Source: Candidatus Sodaliphilus limicaballi
Lineage (GTDB): Bacteria > Bacteroidota > Bacteroidia > Bacteroidales > Muribaculaceae
Assembly (NCBI GenBank): GCA_018065815.1
Contig: JAGHSP010000373.1
Coordinates: forward strand, 1 to 32,156
Reading direction: 5' to 3'
Length of the DNA: 32,156 bases
Under the pieces are notes generated by a model. It worked only from the letters and a program-made list of their open reading frames with translations. It had not been told where the DNA came from and made no database searches. The position numbers and the translations under genes were made by a program. The first letter of the stretch is position 1. Every line of letters begins with the position of its first letter. Shown piece after piece: positions 17,156-26,632 of the stretch.

Positions 17156-17896
17156 TTACCCGAACAGCCTATTTGCTTCTTCGAGAGTTTCGGGTTTACC
17201 CACGTCGAGCCAGTTGTAGGGAGACGGTGATTCATAACCATGGATGTGGCAGTTGCCGCACTCGCCTATGTAGAATGGGGTTATGGAGAACACTTGCTCA
17301 CCCTGTGCGTGTTTCTCTAGCAAGGGGAAGATGGACGGAGAGATGACATGTACCCCACCGAAAGCACGTTCTAGCATTTCGTCACCTTGATAGTGAAGTG
17401 AAGCTGGTTTGGTTTCGCCAGTTTTTTTGTTAATCCATCCGTTGAGACGATAATTCTTGTCGAACACAAAATAGCGTTGAGTTTCACGCTCTTTCACTAA
17501 AAGTGATGCAGTGGCGTTGCTTGCCACATGTGCGTTGACCATTGCTTTGAGGTCGAGGTCGGTGAGTATGTCGGCATTGTGCACAAGGAATGGTTCGTCG
17601 CCGTCGAGAAATGGACGCGCTTTGAGAATACCACCGCCAGTGTCGAGGAGCAAGTCACGTTCATCGCTGATGTGGATGTTGAGGCCGAAGTTATCTTTAC
17701 TTGCCAGGAAATCAATAATCTTTTGCCCGAAGTGATGAATGTTGATGGTGATGTCGTCAAAACCTGCTTGTGCCAGGTGATTGATGACGTGCTCAAGCAT
17801 GGCCTTTCCTCCCACCTCTACAAGTGCCTTGGGGCGGTCGTTGGTTAACGGACGCAGCCGGGTTCCGAGCCCGGCTGCAAATATCATTGCTTTCAT
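17156..17896 (-). CDS. Nucleotidyltransferase, MurU-like (N-acetylmuramate-1-phosphate uridylyltransferase-like)
   Basis: MKAMIFAAGLGTRLRPLTNDRPKALVEVGGKAMLEH; immediately next to an AmgK-like kinase. Confidence 0.82.
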   Translation of the reverse strand: MKAMIFAAGLGTRLRPLTNDRPKALVEVGGKAMLEHVINHLAQAGFDDITINIHHFGQKIIDFLASKDNFGLNIHISDERDLLLDTGGGILKARPFLDGDEPFLVHNADILTDLDLKAMVNAHVASNATASLLVKERETQRYFVFDKNYRLNGWINKKTGETKPASLHYQGDEMLERAFGGVHVISPSIFPLLEKHAQGEQVFSITPFYIGECGNCHIHGYESPSPYNWLDVGKPETLEEANRLFG

Positions 17897-19324
17897 TTAC
17901 TTGACGTTGAAAGTTTGCTCAATGTTCTGTTCGCGGTGGATTAGTTCCACCTTGACGTTGAATTTCTCATTGATGTGCTGTGCCATGTGCTGCGCGCTGT
18001 AAACCGAGCGGTGTTGTCCGCCTGTGCAACCAAAGCATATCATCAGGTTGGTGAAACCACGCTCGACATATCTCTTGACGGTTGCATCAACGAGAGCATA
18101 TGCATGGTCAAGGAACACAAGGATCTCACCGTCGTCCTCAAGGAACTTGATAACAGAGGCATCAAGGCCTGTGAAGGGTTTGTAGCGGTCATATTTACCA
18201 GGGTTGTTGACTGCACGGCAATCAAATACAAATCCACCGCCATTGCCCGAGGTGTCGTCGGGGATACCTTTTTTGTAGGCAAAACTCATGACCTTGACCG
18301 TGAGGCTGCGTTTTTCCAATCCCTCGGTAAACTGCGACATGCGCACGAGGTTGTTGAGCACTTCGTTGAGATAGGGATATTCCACATAGGGTGTTTTGAG
18401 CAACTCTCTCAGATTGGCAATCGCGAAGGGAACGCTCTGCATGAAATGCGGTTTCTTCTCGAAGTAACCGCGGAAACCATAGGCACCCAGTACCTGCAAC
18501 GTGCGGAACAGAACGAAGTGGCGCAACTGTGAGTGGAAGTAGTCCTCATCGACAGGTTTATACTTGCGCAGAGCGGTGATGTATTCTTTGAGTAATTCCT
18601 GTCGCAACGAGTCGGGGAAGTTGGCCTTGGCTTGCCACAGGAAAGAGGCAACGTCGTAGTAGAATGGTCCCTTGCGTCCGCCCTGGAAATCGATAAACCA
18701 AGGATTTCCGTCTTTGATCATTACGTTGCGAGACTGGAAATCGCGATACATGAATGTAGCCGAGTTGCTACGTAGCAGCACGTCGGCCATGCGCTGGAAG
18801 TCGTCCTCGAGTTTGCTCTCAAGGAAGTCAAGTCCTGTTGCCTTGAGGAAGCAGTATTTGAAATAATTGAGATCCCACATGATAGAACGGCGGTCGAACT
18901 CGGCAGCAGGATAGCACATTGAGAAGTCAAAACCGTCGGCTCCGGCAAACTGGAATTTACACAGTTGCCTCAGAGTCTCAGCGAGCATTTTTTTCTCTTC
19001 ATCACCAAAGACGCGAGTCTTGCGCCCTTTTTCTATTTCGTTGAAAAGTATGCTGTCGCCCAGGTCTTCCTGGATGTAGGCCATGTGGTCCTCGCTCTCG
19101 AGATATACTTCGGGAACGGGGAGGTTCTTTGATTTGAAATGACGCGCCATGTAGAGGAATGCTTGATTCTCTTCGGCTACCTCGCCGATGACACCGATGA
19201 TAGTTTGCTCACCGGTAAGGCGGAAGTAGCGGCGGTTAGAGCCAGAACCAGGCAATTCTGTTATGCTGGTGCACTCGCTGCCCACGTGTTGGGCATATAA
19301 TTGCTTGAGAATAGAAATGTCCAT
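17897..19324 (-). CDS. AmgK-like sugar kinase / aminoglycoside phosphotransferase domain fused to a RapZ C-terminal domain
   Basis: N-terminal kinase: MYRDFQSRNVMIKDGNPWFIDFQGGRKGPFYYDVASFLWQ. C-terminal RapZ-type: DCRAVNNPGKYDRYKPFTGLD... and FGCTGGQHRSVY. Confidence 0.88.
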   Translation of the reverse strand: MDISILKQLYAQHVGSECTSITELPGSGSNRRYFRLTGEQTIIGVIGEVAEENQAFLYMARHFKSKNLPVPEVYLESEDHMAYIQEDLGDSILFNEIEKGRKTRVFGDEEKKMLAETLRQLCKFQFAGADGFDFSMCYPAAEFDRRSIMWDLNYFKYCFLKATGLDFLESKLEDDFQRMADVLLRSNSATFMYRDFQSRNVMIKDGNPWFIDFQGGRKGPFYYDVASFLWQAKANFPDSLRQELLKEYITALRKYKPVDEDYFHSQLRHFVLFRTLQVLGAYGFRGYFEKKPHFMQSVPFAIANLRELLKTPYVEYPYLNEVLNNLVRMSQFTEGLEKRSLTVKVMSFAYKKGIPDDTSGNGGGFVFDCRAVNNPGKYDRYKPFTGLDASVIKFLEDDGEILVFLDHAYALVDATVKRYVERGFTNLMICFGCTGGQHRSVYSAQHMAQHINEKFNVKVELIHREQNIEQTFNVK

Positions 19325-19326
19325 GT

Positions 19327-20904
19327 TTAAAATTCGCTAGTGAAGTGGAACTTGATTTTGGGGAAGTCTTGCTGTGCCATTTGCAGCACGTAGCCCGAGT
19401 CGGCAAGGAAGACATCTCGTCCGTCACGGTCAACTGCCATGAACTGATATTTGCGTTTCTTGAATGCATCGAGAGCCGCCTCGTCGTCACTTTCGATCCA
19501 GCAGGCTTTGTAGAGGTGAATGGGTTCCCAGCGGCATTGTGCGCCATACTCATGAAGCAAGCGGTACTGGATAACCTCAAACTGAAGTTGGCCCACGGTG
19601 CCTATAATCTTGCGGTTGTTGAACTGGTTGACAAACAACTGTGCCACACCTTCGTCCATGAGTTGCTCGATACCCTTGTTGAGCTGCTTGGTCTTCATGG
19701 GGTCAGTGTTCTCGATATACTTGAACATCTCGGGTGAGAAACTGGGCAGTCCCTTGAAGTGGAGTTCTTCGCCCTCGGTGATGGTGTCGCCTATCTTGAA
19801 GATTCCATTATCGGGGAGACCAACGATATCGCCGGGGTAAACCTCGTCGATAATTTCTTTTTTCTGTGCCATGAATGCTGTGGGAGCTGAGAATCGGTAA
19901 GTCTTGCCGCTGCGCACGTGTTTGTAAACCTCGTTGCGACGGAAGACGCCAGAGCAAACTTTGACGAATGCAATGCAACTGCGGTGGTTGGGGTCCATAT
20001 TGGCATGGATCTTAAAGACGAAACCAGAGAATTTCTCCTCGCTGGGTTCTACTTTGCGTTCCTCGGCTTCTACTGGGCGGGGCGACGGAGCGATGCGCAC
20101 GAAGCAGTCAAGCAACTCCTTTACACCAAATGTGTTGAGCGCAGAGCCGAAGAACACGGGAGCAACTTGACCATCAAGGTAATCGCTGACCTCAAATTCG
20201 GGGTAAACGCCATCAATCAGTTCAATGTCGGTGCGGAGTTGTGCAGCATCGTCTTCGCCCACAGCCTCGTCAATGGACGAGTCGTTGATATCGGCTATTT
20301 CCACACGGTCGGTGACGTGCTGCTTGTCGGGACGGAACAGGTCAAGGCTGTGCTCATAGATGTTATATACTCCCTTGAACTTGGCTCCGATGTTAATGGG
20401 CCAGCTTAAGGGACGAACGCTGATTTGGAGTTCTTTTTCAAGTTCGTCGAGGATGTCAAACGGATCGCGACCCTCGCGGTCAAGTTTGTTGACAAAGATA
20501 ATCACGGGCGTATTGCGCATGCGGCACACTTCCATGAGTTTGCGTGTCTGTGTCTCCACACCCTTTGCCACATCGACCACGATAATAACGCTATCAACAG
20601 CGGTGAGGGTACGGTAAGTGTCCTCGGCAAAATCCTGGTGACCAGGGGTGTCGAGGATGTTAATCTTGTAGTCGCCGTAGTTGAACCCCATAACAGAGGT
20701 TGCTACCGAGATACCACGTTGTTTCTCTATTTCCATCCAGTCGCTGGTGGCTGTTTTCTTAATCTTATTAGATTTCACAGCACCTGCAACATGGATTGCA
20801 CCACCGAAAAGCAGCAGCTTCTCGGTGAGTGTTGTTTTACCTGCATCGGGATGCGAAATAATCGCAAACGTGCGTCGTTTAGATATTTCTTGTACGTTAC
20901 TCAT
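19327..20904 (-). CDS. prfC: Peptide chain release factor 3
   Basis: [42 protein letters not shown]; 525 aa. Confidence 0.96.
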   Translation of the reverse strand: MSNVQEISKRRTFAIISHPDAGKTTLTEKLLLFGGAIHVAGAVKSNKIKKTATSDWMEIEKQRGISVATSVMGFNYGDYKINILDTPGHQDFAEDTYRTLTAVDSVIIVVDVAKGVETQTRKLMEVCRMRNTPVIIFVNKLDREGRDPFDILDELEKELQISVRPLSWPINIGAKFKGVYNIYEHSLDLFRPDKQHVTDRVEIADINDSSIDEAVGEDDAAQLRTDIELIDGVYPEFEVSDYLDGQVAPVFFGSALNTFGVKELLDCFVRIAPSPRPVEAEERKVEPSEEKFSGFVFKIHANMDPNHRSCIAFVKVCSGVFRRNEVYKHVRSGKTYRFSAPTAFMAQKKEIIDEVYPGDIVGLPDNGIFKIGDTITEGEELHFKGLPSFSPEMFKYIENTDPMKTKQLNKGIEQLMDEGVAQLFVNQFNNRKIIGTVGQLQFEVIQYRLLHEYGAQCRWEPIHLYKACWIESDDEAALDAFKKRKYQFMAVDRDGRDVFLADSGYVLQMAQQDFPKIKFHFTSEF

Positions 20905-21760
20905 TTTCTTTCAAGCGGTTAAGGCAGTGTTTTAGACTGTCCTCCCAATAGGGTATTGTGATGCCGTAAGTGGCTTTAATTTTTGATTTGTCGAGCACGC
21001 TGTAATTGGGGCGTGCGGCTTTGGCAGGGAACTGGTCGCTCATGCAAGGTGAAACGTTGCATGTGGCGATGCCTGCCAGGCGGTGTATGGCCTTAGTGAA
21101 GTCGTACCAGGAGATTGCTCCCTCGTCGCTGAAATGATATATGCCGGGCACCCATTGCGGTGCGTCGATGATTGCTTTAATTGCAAGCGCTAGGTCACGG
21201 GCGTAGGTGGGTGTTCCCACTTGGTCAACGACCACGTTGAGGCTGTCACGTGTCTTGCCTAGCATGAGCATTGTTTTCACAAAGTTCTTGCCATAGGGCG
21301 AGTATAGCCATGCCGTGCGCAACACTATGCTACTTGGGGCTGCACCGAACAGGGCTTTCTCCCCATCGAGTTTGGTGCTGCCATAAACTGATTGCGGGCA
21401 TGTGGTGTCGTCCTCGCGGTAGGGGCGGTGGCCCTTGCCATCGAAGACGTAGTCGGTTGATACATGAATCACTCTTGCATTATGGGCCTGTGCAGCAGTA
21501 GCAAGCAGTTTTACCGCATCTACGTTGATGAGCCGACACAAAGGTTCGTTGTCCTCGGCAGCATCAACAGCGGTGTAGGCTGCACAGTTGACCACGATGT
21601 CAATGTCGTGTGAGTCAAAAAAGTTGCAGAGGGCTTGGGCGTCGGTTAAGTCAAGTTCTGCTACGTCGGTATAGATAACGTTGTAACAGTCGTGTGCGCT
21701 CAACACGTTGCGCATCTCGTTGCCTAATTGGCCATTGGCACCTGTTATGAGAATATTCAT
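20897..21760 (-). CDS. rfbD: dTDP-4-dehydrorhamnose reductase
   Basis: [55 protein letters not shown]. Confidence 0.94.
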   Translation of the reverse strand: MNILITGANGQLGNEMRNVLSAHDCYNVIYTDVAELDLTDAQALCNFFDSHDIDIVVNCAAYTAVDAAEDNEPLCRLINVDAVKLLATAAQAHNARVIHVSTDYVFDGKGHRPYREDDTTCPQSVYGSTKLDGEKALFGAAPSSIVLRTAWLYSPYGKNFVKTMLMLGKTRDSLNVVVDQVGTPTYARDLALAIKAIIDAPQWVPGIYHFSDEGAISWYDFTKAIHRLAGIATCNVSPCMSDQFPAKAARPNYSVLDKSKIKATYGITIPYWEDSLKHCLNRLKENE

Positions 21761-21765
21761 AGCCG

Positions 21766-22317
21766 TTAATCCAGTTCAAGTTCGTCGGCTTCATATTTGA
21801 CATAATAGGCCGATAAGAGTCCTAAAAAGTGTGATATTTGTGCCATTGCCGTTTCAGTCTCTTTGCTCACTTCCTTGCCTTGCAATTTGAGCAAGAGCAT
21901 GCCGTAGAGGGCGTTGAAGCAAGTCTCGAGTTCGCCTGCGGCATCTTCAACGTTGCCATGCTTGGCGCGGAGCTCGACGATAAAGGGAAGGGTGCGGTAA
22001 TAGTCGGCTCCGTAGGCAGGATATTTATCGTTCTTCACCAGCTGCAGGTGGAGGTCGGTAAGGCGTATGATCACGTTCTTGTTGATCTGGAGATGGCCAG
22101 ACTCTTTCACGTTCTCAAGTTCCATCATCTTGATGAGTGACTCCCACCAGTCACGCATCTGTGCGCGGGTGTCGTCGTCAACCTGATACTGTGCGATGAC
22201 GTTACGCTCAATAATGTCGATGTCGAGATTGCAAGCACGCATGATATCCTCTACCTGCCACATGTAGAGGAGGTATTCGGCCATGTTTTCTTTTCTTTTT
22301 TGTTGAGCGATGATCAT
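21766..22317 (-). CDS. DUF4924 family protein
   Basis: MIIAQQKRKENMAEYLLYMWQVEDIMRACNLD; conserved Bacteroidota family pattern. Confidence 0.78.
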   Translation of the reverse strand: MIIAQQKRKENMAEYLLYMWQVEDIMRACNLDIDIIERNVIAQYQVDDDTRAQMRDWWESLIKMMELENVKESGHLQINKNVIIRLTDLHLQLVKNDKYPAYGADYYRTLPFIVELRAKHGNVEDAAGELETCFNALYGMLLLKLQGKEVSKETETAMAQISHFLGLLSAYYVKYEADELELD

Positions 22318-22320
22318 AGT

Positions 22321-23022
22321 TTATCCAAATTTGCTGATGTTGCGCAAGTTTTCTTCGTCAAGGATCTTGATGCGGCGTCCGTCCACGGTGATGATTTTCT
22401 CCTGGACGAAGGTCGATAATGTCCTGATTGCGTTTGAGGTAGTCATGTTAGAGAGGTTTGCCAAGTCCTCTCGTGCCATGTAAATCTTGAGTGTCTCACC
22501 GTCTTCTTCATATCCGTAGTGGTCGAGCATCACGGTAAGCGCCTCGGCGAGACGGCCGCGCAGGTGTTTCTGCGTGAGGTTGACGATCTTGGTGTCGCTG
22601 CCACCGAGGTTCTTGGATAATTCGTTGATGAAAAACCAAGCCAGCTTGCGGTTGTTGTCAATCATCTCTGTAACGAGTTTCATGGGGAGCATTCCCAGAG
22701 TGGATGCCTCAAATGCCACTGCGCTCGACACGTAGGGTTCATGGGCGAAGAATGCTCGGTAGCCAAAATACTGGATGGGGCGGTAGAGTCGCAAAATCTG
22801 CTGGCGTCCGCCCATGCCGTCTTTCATCAGTTTCACCTTGCCTTCGAGAAGGGTCCACAGATAGACAGGCTCGTCTCGCTCGGCATAGATGATTTGGTTC
22901 TTTTTAAATTTGCGTATAATGAAGTTGTCGGTCACGATTCTCTTCTCCTCGGGACTGAGGATTGTCCATATCGCAGCCAGGTCTTTACTGATAACTTCTT
23001 CTAGCGTACTCTTTTTTATCAT
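22321..23022 (-). CDS. Crp/Fnr family transcriptional regulator
   Basis: cNMP-binding-like N-terminus (VYLWTLLEGKVKLMKDGMGGRQQILRLYRP) and C-terminal HTH (MAREDLANLSNMTTSNAIRTLSTF). Confidence 0.9.
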   Translation of the reverse strand: MIKKSTLEEVISKDLAAIWTILSPEEKRIVTDNFIIRKFKKNQIIYAERDEPVYLWTLLEGKVKLMKDGMGGRQQILRLYRPIQYFGYRAFFAHEPYVSSAVAFEASTLGMLPMKLVTEMIDNNRKLAWFFINELSKNLGGSDTKIVNLTQKHLRGRLAEALTVMLDHYGYEEDGETLKIYMAREDLANLSNMTTSNAIRTLSTFVQEKIITVDGRRIKILDEENLRNISKFG

Positions 23023-23051
23023 TTAAATCTGCATTTTCTCTAATACTGTGT

Positions 23052-23060
23052 GCAAAATTA
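23052..23060 (-). promoter_or_regulatory. -7 element TAATTTTGC for the Crp/Fnr gene
   Basis: Minus-strand TAATTTTGC about 30 nt before ATG 23022; TTG about 20 nt upstream inside a palindrome. Confidence 0.55.
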
Positions 23061-23072
23061 GCAATTTTTCGT

Positions 23073-23092
23073 CTAATATACAAGTATATTAG
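23073..23092. promoter_or_regulatory. Perfect 9-bp-arm palindrome, candidate operator
   Basis: CTAATATAC-AA-GTATATTAG overlapping the predicted -33 of the Crp/Fnr promoter. Confidence 0.6.
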
Positions 23093-23101
23093 TTCTAAAT
23101 C

Positions 23102-24235
23102 CTAGCACATGCGATTTTTGTAGTCGTTGTAAGTGAACTCTCTCATAACGACTTGGGCTCCGTCGAGTCGTTCAAGAATGAGCGCGGGGTGGTCGATACC
23201 GTTGAACATGTTGGTTTTTACCGTTGTGTAATGGTTCATATCCTCAAACGTGAGGCGGTCGCCAGCCTTCATTTCTTGCTCGAAACTCCAGTCTCCCACA
23301 AAGTCTCCACTCAGGCAAGAGTTGCCGCCGATGCGGTAGGTGGGTTTGCTTGTGTCAACATCTTCAAGTGCTTGCGTGATGCGGGGTTTGTAAGGCATTT
23401 CAAGGCAGTCGGGCATGTGGCATGCAAATGACACATCGACGATAGCGGTCTTGATGCCGCAGTTCTCAACGATGTCAACGACGGTTGCTTCGAGGTCGCC
23501 AGTCTGCCAGCAAAAGGCGCTGCCTGGTTCTAGGATGAGGTCCAGGTTGGGGAACTCGCTCTTGAATTGCTTGAGTAGCGAAATGAGGTGCTCCACGTCG
23601 TAGTCCTTGCGTGTCATGAGGTGTCCGCCGCCCATGTTTACCCACTTGAGATGGGGGAGATATTGTCCGAATTGCTCTTTTAATGCCGTGAGCACTTTTT
23701 CGAGGTCATAACTTGTTGACTCGCACAATGCGTGGAAGTGGAAACCCTCAAGTCCCTCGGGGAGTTGTGTCAGGGCATCGGCAGTGACTCCAAAGCGAGA
23801 CCCCGGTGTGCAGGGGTTGTAGATGTCGTGGTCGATAACCGAGCACATGGGGTTGACGCGCAATCCGCAACTGATGTGGCGTCCTGTGGATTCCTTATAC
23901 TCGTCGATTCTGTCTTTGAAACGAACGTATTGTGCTACTGAATTGAAAGTTATGTGCGAACTTCCTTCCATGAATTTTACTATTGTTTCATCGGTGTAGG
24001 CGGGGCAATAAGTGTGTGCCTTGCACTCGAGTTCATCATTGGCTAGCAGCATTTCGTTGACCGAACTTGCGGTGGAGCATATGCCATATTCCCTAAAAAT
24101 GGGGAATGTTTTCCACAAGGCGTTGGCCTTGAAAGCCATGATGATTTTTGCACCGCTCTCGTGCATAACGCGAGAGATGAGGTTGAGGTTGTTGCGCAAT
24201 TTTTCCTCGTAAACTATGTAGTAGGGAGTCTTCAT
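23102..24235 (-). CDS. nspC: Carboxynorspermidine decarboxylase
   Basis: TPYYIVYEEKLRNNL, IIMAFKANALWKTFPI, VNMGGGHLMTRKDYD, EPGSAFCWQTG; PLP-dependent decarboxylase family III features. Confidence 0.94.
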   Translation of the reverse strand: MKTPYYIVYEEKLRNNLNLISRVMHESGAKIIMAFKANALWKTFPIFREYGICSTASSVNEMLLANDELECKAHTYCPAYTDETIVKFMEGSSHITFNSVAQYVRFKDRIDEYKESTGRHISCGLRVNPMCSVIDHDIYNPCTPGSRFGVTADALTQLPEGLEGFHFHALCESTSYDLEKVLTALKEQFGQYLPHLKWVNMGGGHLMTRKDYDVEHLISLLKQFKSEFPNLDLILEPGSAFCWQTGDLEATVVDIVENCGIKTAIVDVSFACHMPDCLEMPYKPRITQALEDVDTSKPTYRIGGNSCLSGDFVGDWSFEQEMKAGDRLTFEDMNHYTTVKTNMFNGIDHPALILERLDGAQVVMREFTYNDYKNRMC

Positions 24236-26583
24236 TATTGTATAATTTCAAATTTAGCGTATTTCAATAATAGTGTCTTGGTTTCCACATCGTCAAAATT
24301 TACAACAATCTTGGCATCGGCACCTTGATTATCAATATTCACGATTGTACCTGAACCAAATCGCGAGTGGTTAATGCGCTGTCCTGTTGTGATTTCGTCC
24401 ACTGTGTGGGGTGCAAATTTACTTCCTGTGGGGAGTGAAGGGGAAGGGAGACTTGAACGTATGGGAGTAATCACTGTTGGACGCGTTTTGCTTGTCGTGG
24501 GCGTACTTATGGGGGGCATGGGCTTGATGGGTTCACAAATGGTTTGGCTGGTACGAACTGTCTTGTCAAGGAATGATGACCTTGTCGATCCTAAATCCAA
24601 ATATTCTGAATCAATGTCCCTAATAAATCGACTAGGTAGACATGGTTTTGTCTCTTTATTGTATTGCGTGCGCGATTTCGCGAATGTCATTGTGCAAGTT
24701 AATTTGGCTCGCGTAATCGCAACGTAGAGTAATCGTCGTTCTTCCTCAATTTCTCTATCTGTACTTTGGTTCATATAAGATGGGAACATATTTTCTTCTA
24801 CCCCAACTATAATGACATGTTTAAATTCAGTTCCCTTTGCTGCATGTACAGTCATTAATGTTACACTATTGCTATTTTGTTCTTTATCTTGATCCGTTTG
24901 TAAGGATGTTTGTGCAAGATAGTCACTTAATTTACACACTTCATCCCCTGATTCATAAAGTTCGTCTACAAATTCGTCAACACTTTTAATTAATTCGTTG
25001 ATGTTCTCTTGACGACTGATATTTTCAGGTGTATTTTCGTTGCTTAATATTGATAGCAGTTTACTGCGTTCGATAATAATTCGTGCCACAGTATTAGCAT
25101 CTATTCCATCATTGTTGAGTTGAATAAATTCGTTGATTAACTCAATAAAGTTGTTGAGCTTTTTGAGTGTCCCTTTGTTTACATTTAGTTCGTAGGTCGC
25201 AGGAGAATTTATTACTTGCCACATACTCACGCCGTGTGTTATGGCGCAATGCTGGATTTTGCCAATAGTAGTGTCACCGATGCCTCGAGATGGAAAGTTG
25301 ATGATGCGGCGCAGCGCTTCATCATCGTACGGATTTATTGATAGACGAAAATAGCTGACAGCATCTTTGATTTCTTTTCTATCAAAGAATGAGTGTCCAC
25401 CATAAATATGAAAGGGAATGGAATCACGGATGTTGCCATGAGTATCATGTAACCCACCTCTACTTAATGCTACTTCTATTATACGGGACTGTGCATTAGT
25501 GCGGTACAATACTGCAATGTCACTATATTGAGTTCCATATCTTGCTTTAATTGCAGTGATTTGATTTGCGACAATGAACGATTCTATGTATTCATTTTCA
25601 CATTGAATTACATTGATTTTCGAGCCGATGCTGTTCTCCGAGAACAGATGTTTTGCTATCTGCCCTTTGTTTTTCTCGATGAGCGAATTGGCGGCTTGGA
25701 TTATATTCTGTGTTGAGCGGTAGTTTTGCTCGAGTTTGTAGGTCTGTAGGGTGGGGTACACCTTTTTGAGTTTCAAGATATTCTCAATATTGGCTCCGCG
25801 GAACGAGTAGATGCTCTGTGCGTCGTCGCCCACAACACACAGGCGGTTGTGCTTGCTGCACAACTGCACGAGAATGAGATGCTGGGCGAAGTTGGTGTCT
25901 TGATACTCATCTACCAGGAAATACTGGAACATGTCCTGGTAGTTATTGAGCACGTCGGGGTTGTCGCGCAGCAATATGTTAGTGTAAAATAGCAGGTCAT
26001 CAAAATCCATGGCTCCGGCAACTCGGCATCGGTTCCAGTAAGCTTTGTATATGGCGTAGGTCATGGGACGTCCGGCATTGTTGTCGGCGTCGCGTATGCC
26101 CTGATGCTTCTCGTAGTCGGCAGGCGAGATAAGGCTGTTTTTCACATTAGAAATGGTGCTTTGTATCGATGACGGCTTATATACCTTATCATCAAGTGCC
26201 ATATCTTTGATGATGAGTTTAATTAATGACCTGGAGTCGTTTGGGTCATAAATGGTAAAGTCGTGCTTGAACCCTATGCGCTCGGCATTCATGCGAAGGA
26301 TGCGTGAGAAAATAGAGTGGAACGTACCCATCCACAAGCGTGATGCGGTCTCATGCCCCACCAGAGCCTCAATGCGCTCTCGCATCTCACGCGCAGCCTT
26401 GTTGGTGAAGGTCAACGCCATGATGCGGTAAGGCGGTATGCCCAGGTTGAGTAAGTGTACTATTTTGTATGTGAGCACACGGGTCTTGCCCGAGCCTGCA
26501 CCTGCTATGACCAGTTGCGGGCCGTCGCAATATTCCACGGCTTTGCGTTGTTGCTCGTTGAGATCGTCAAGATAGTTATACAT
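24235..26583 (-). CDS. UvrD/PcrA-type ATP-dependent DNA helicase
   Basis: LNEQQRKAVEYCDGPQLVIAGAGSGKTRVLTYKI, DEYQDTNFAQ, GDDAQSIYSFRGA, MTVHAAKGTEFKHVIIVG. Confidence 0.95.
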   Translation of the reverse strand: MYNYLDDLNEQQRKAVEYCDGPQLVIAGAGSGKTRVLTYKIVHLLNLGIPPYRIMALTFTNKAAREMRERIEALVGHETASRLWMGTFHSIFSRILRMNAERIGFKHDFTIYDPNDSRSLIKLIIKDMALDDKVYKPSSIQSTISNVKNSLISPADYEKHQGIRDADNNAGRPMTYAIYKAYWNRCRVAGAMDFDDLLFYTNILLRDNPDVLNNYQDMFQYFLVDEYQDTNFAQHLILVQLCSKHNRLCVVGDDAQSIYSFRGANIENILKLKKVYPTLQTYKLEQNYRSTQNIIQAANSLIEKNKGQIAKHLFSENSIGSKINVIQCENEYIESFIVANQITAIKARYGTQYSDIAVLYRTNAQSRIIEVALSRGGLHDTHGNIRDSIPFHIYGGHSFFDRKEIKDAVSYFRLSINPYDDEALRRIINFPSRGIGDTTIGKIQHCAITHGVSMWQVINSPATYELNVNKGTLKKLNNFIELINEFIQLNNDGIDANTVARIIIERSKLLSILSNENTPENISRQENINELIKSVDEFVDELYESGDEVCKLSDYLAQTSLQTDQDKEQNSNSVTLMTVHAAKGTEFKHVIIVGVEENMFPSYMNQSTDREIEEERRLLYVAITRAKLTCTMTFAKSRTQYNKETKPCLPSRFIRDIDSEYLDLGSTRSSFLDKTVRTSQTICEPIKPMPPISTPTTSKTRPTVITPIRSSLPSPSLPTGSKFAPHTVDEITTGQRINHSRFGSGTIVNIDNQGADAKIVVNFDDVETKTLLLKYAKFEIIQ

Positions 26584-26595
26584 AGGTTGATTTTA

Positions 26596-26628
26596 TTTTG
26601 CAAAGATACAAATTTTTGCTTACTTTTG
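26596..26628 (+). promoter_or_regulatory. Promoter of cinA (TTTTG-N20-TACTTTTG)
   Basis: -7 element 26621-26628 ends 4 nt before ATG 26633. Confidence 0.55.
26600..26608 (-). promoter_or_regulatory. -7 element TATCTTTGC for uvrD
   Basis: Minus-strand TAnnTTTGC 16 nt before the uvrD ATG. Confidence 0.55.
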
Positions 26629-26632
26629 TGCT

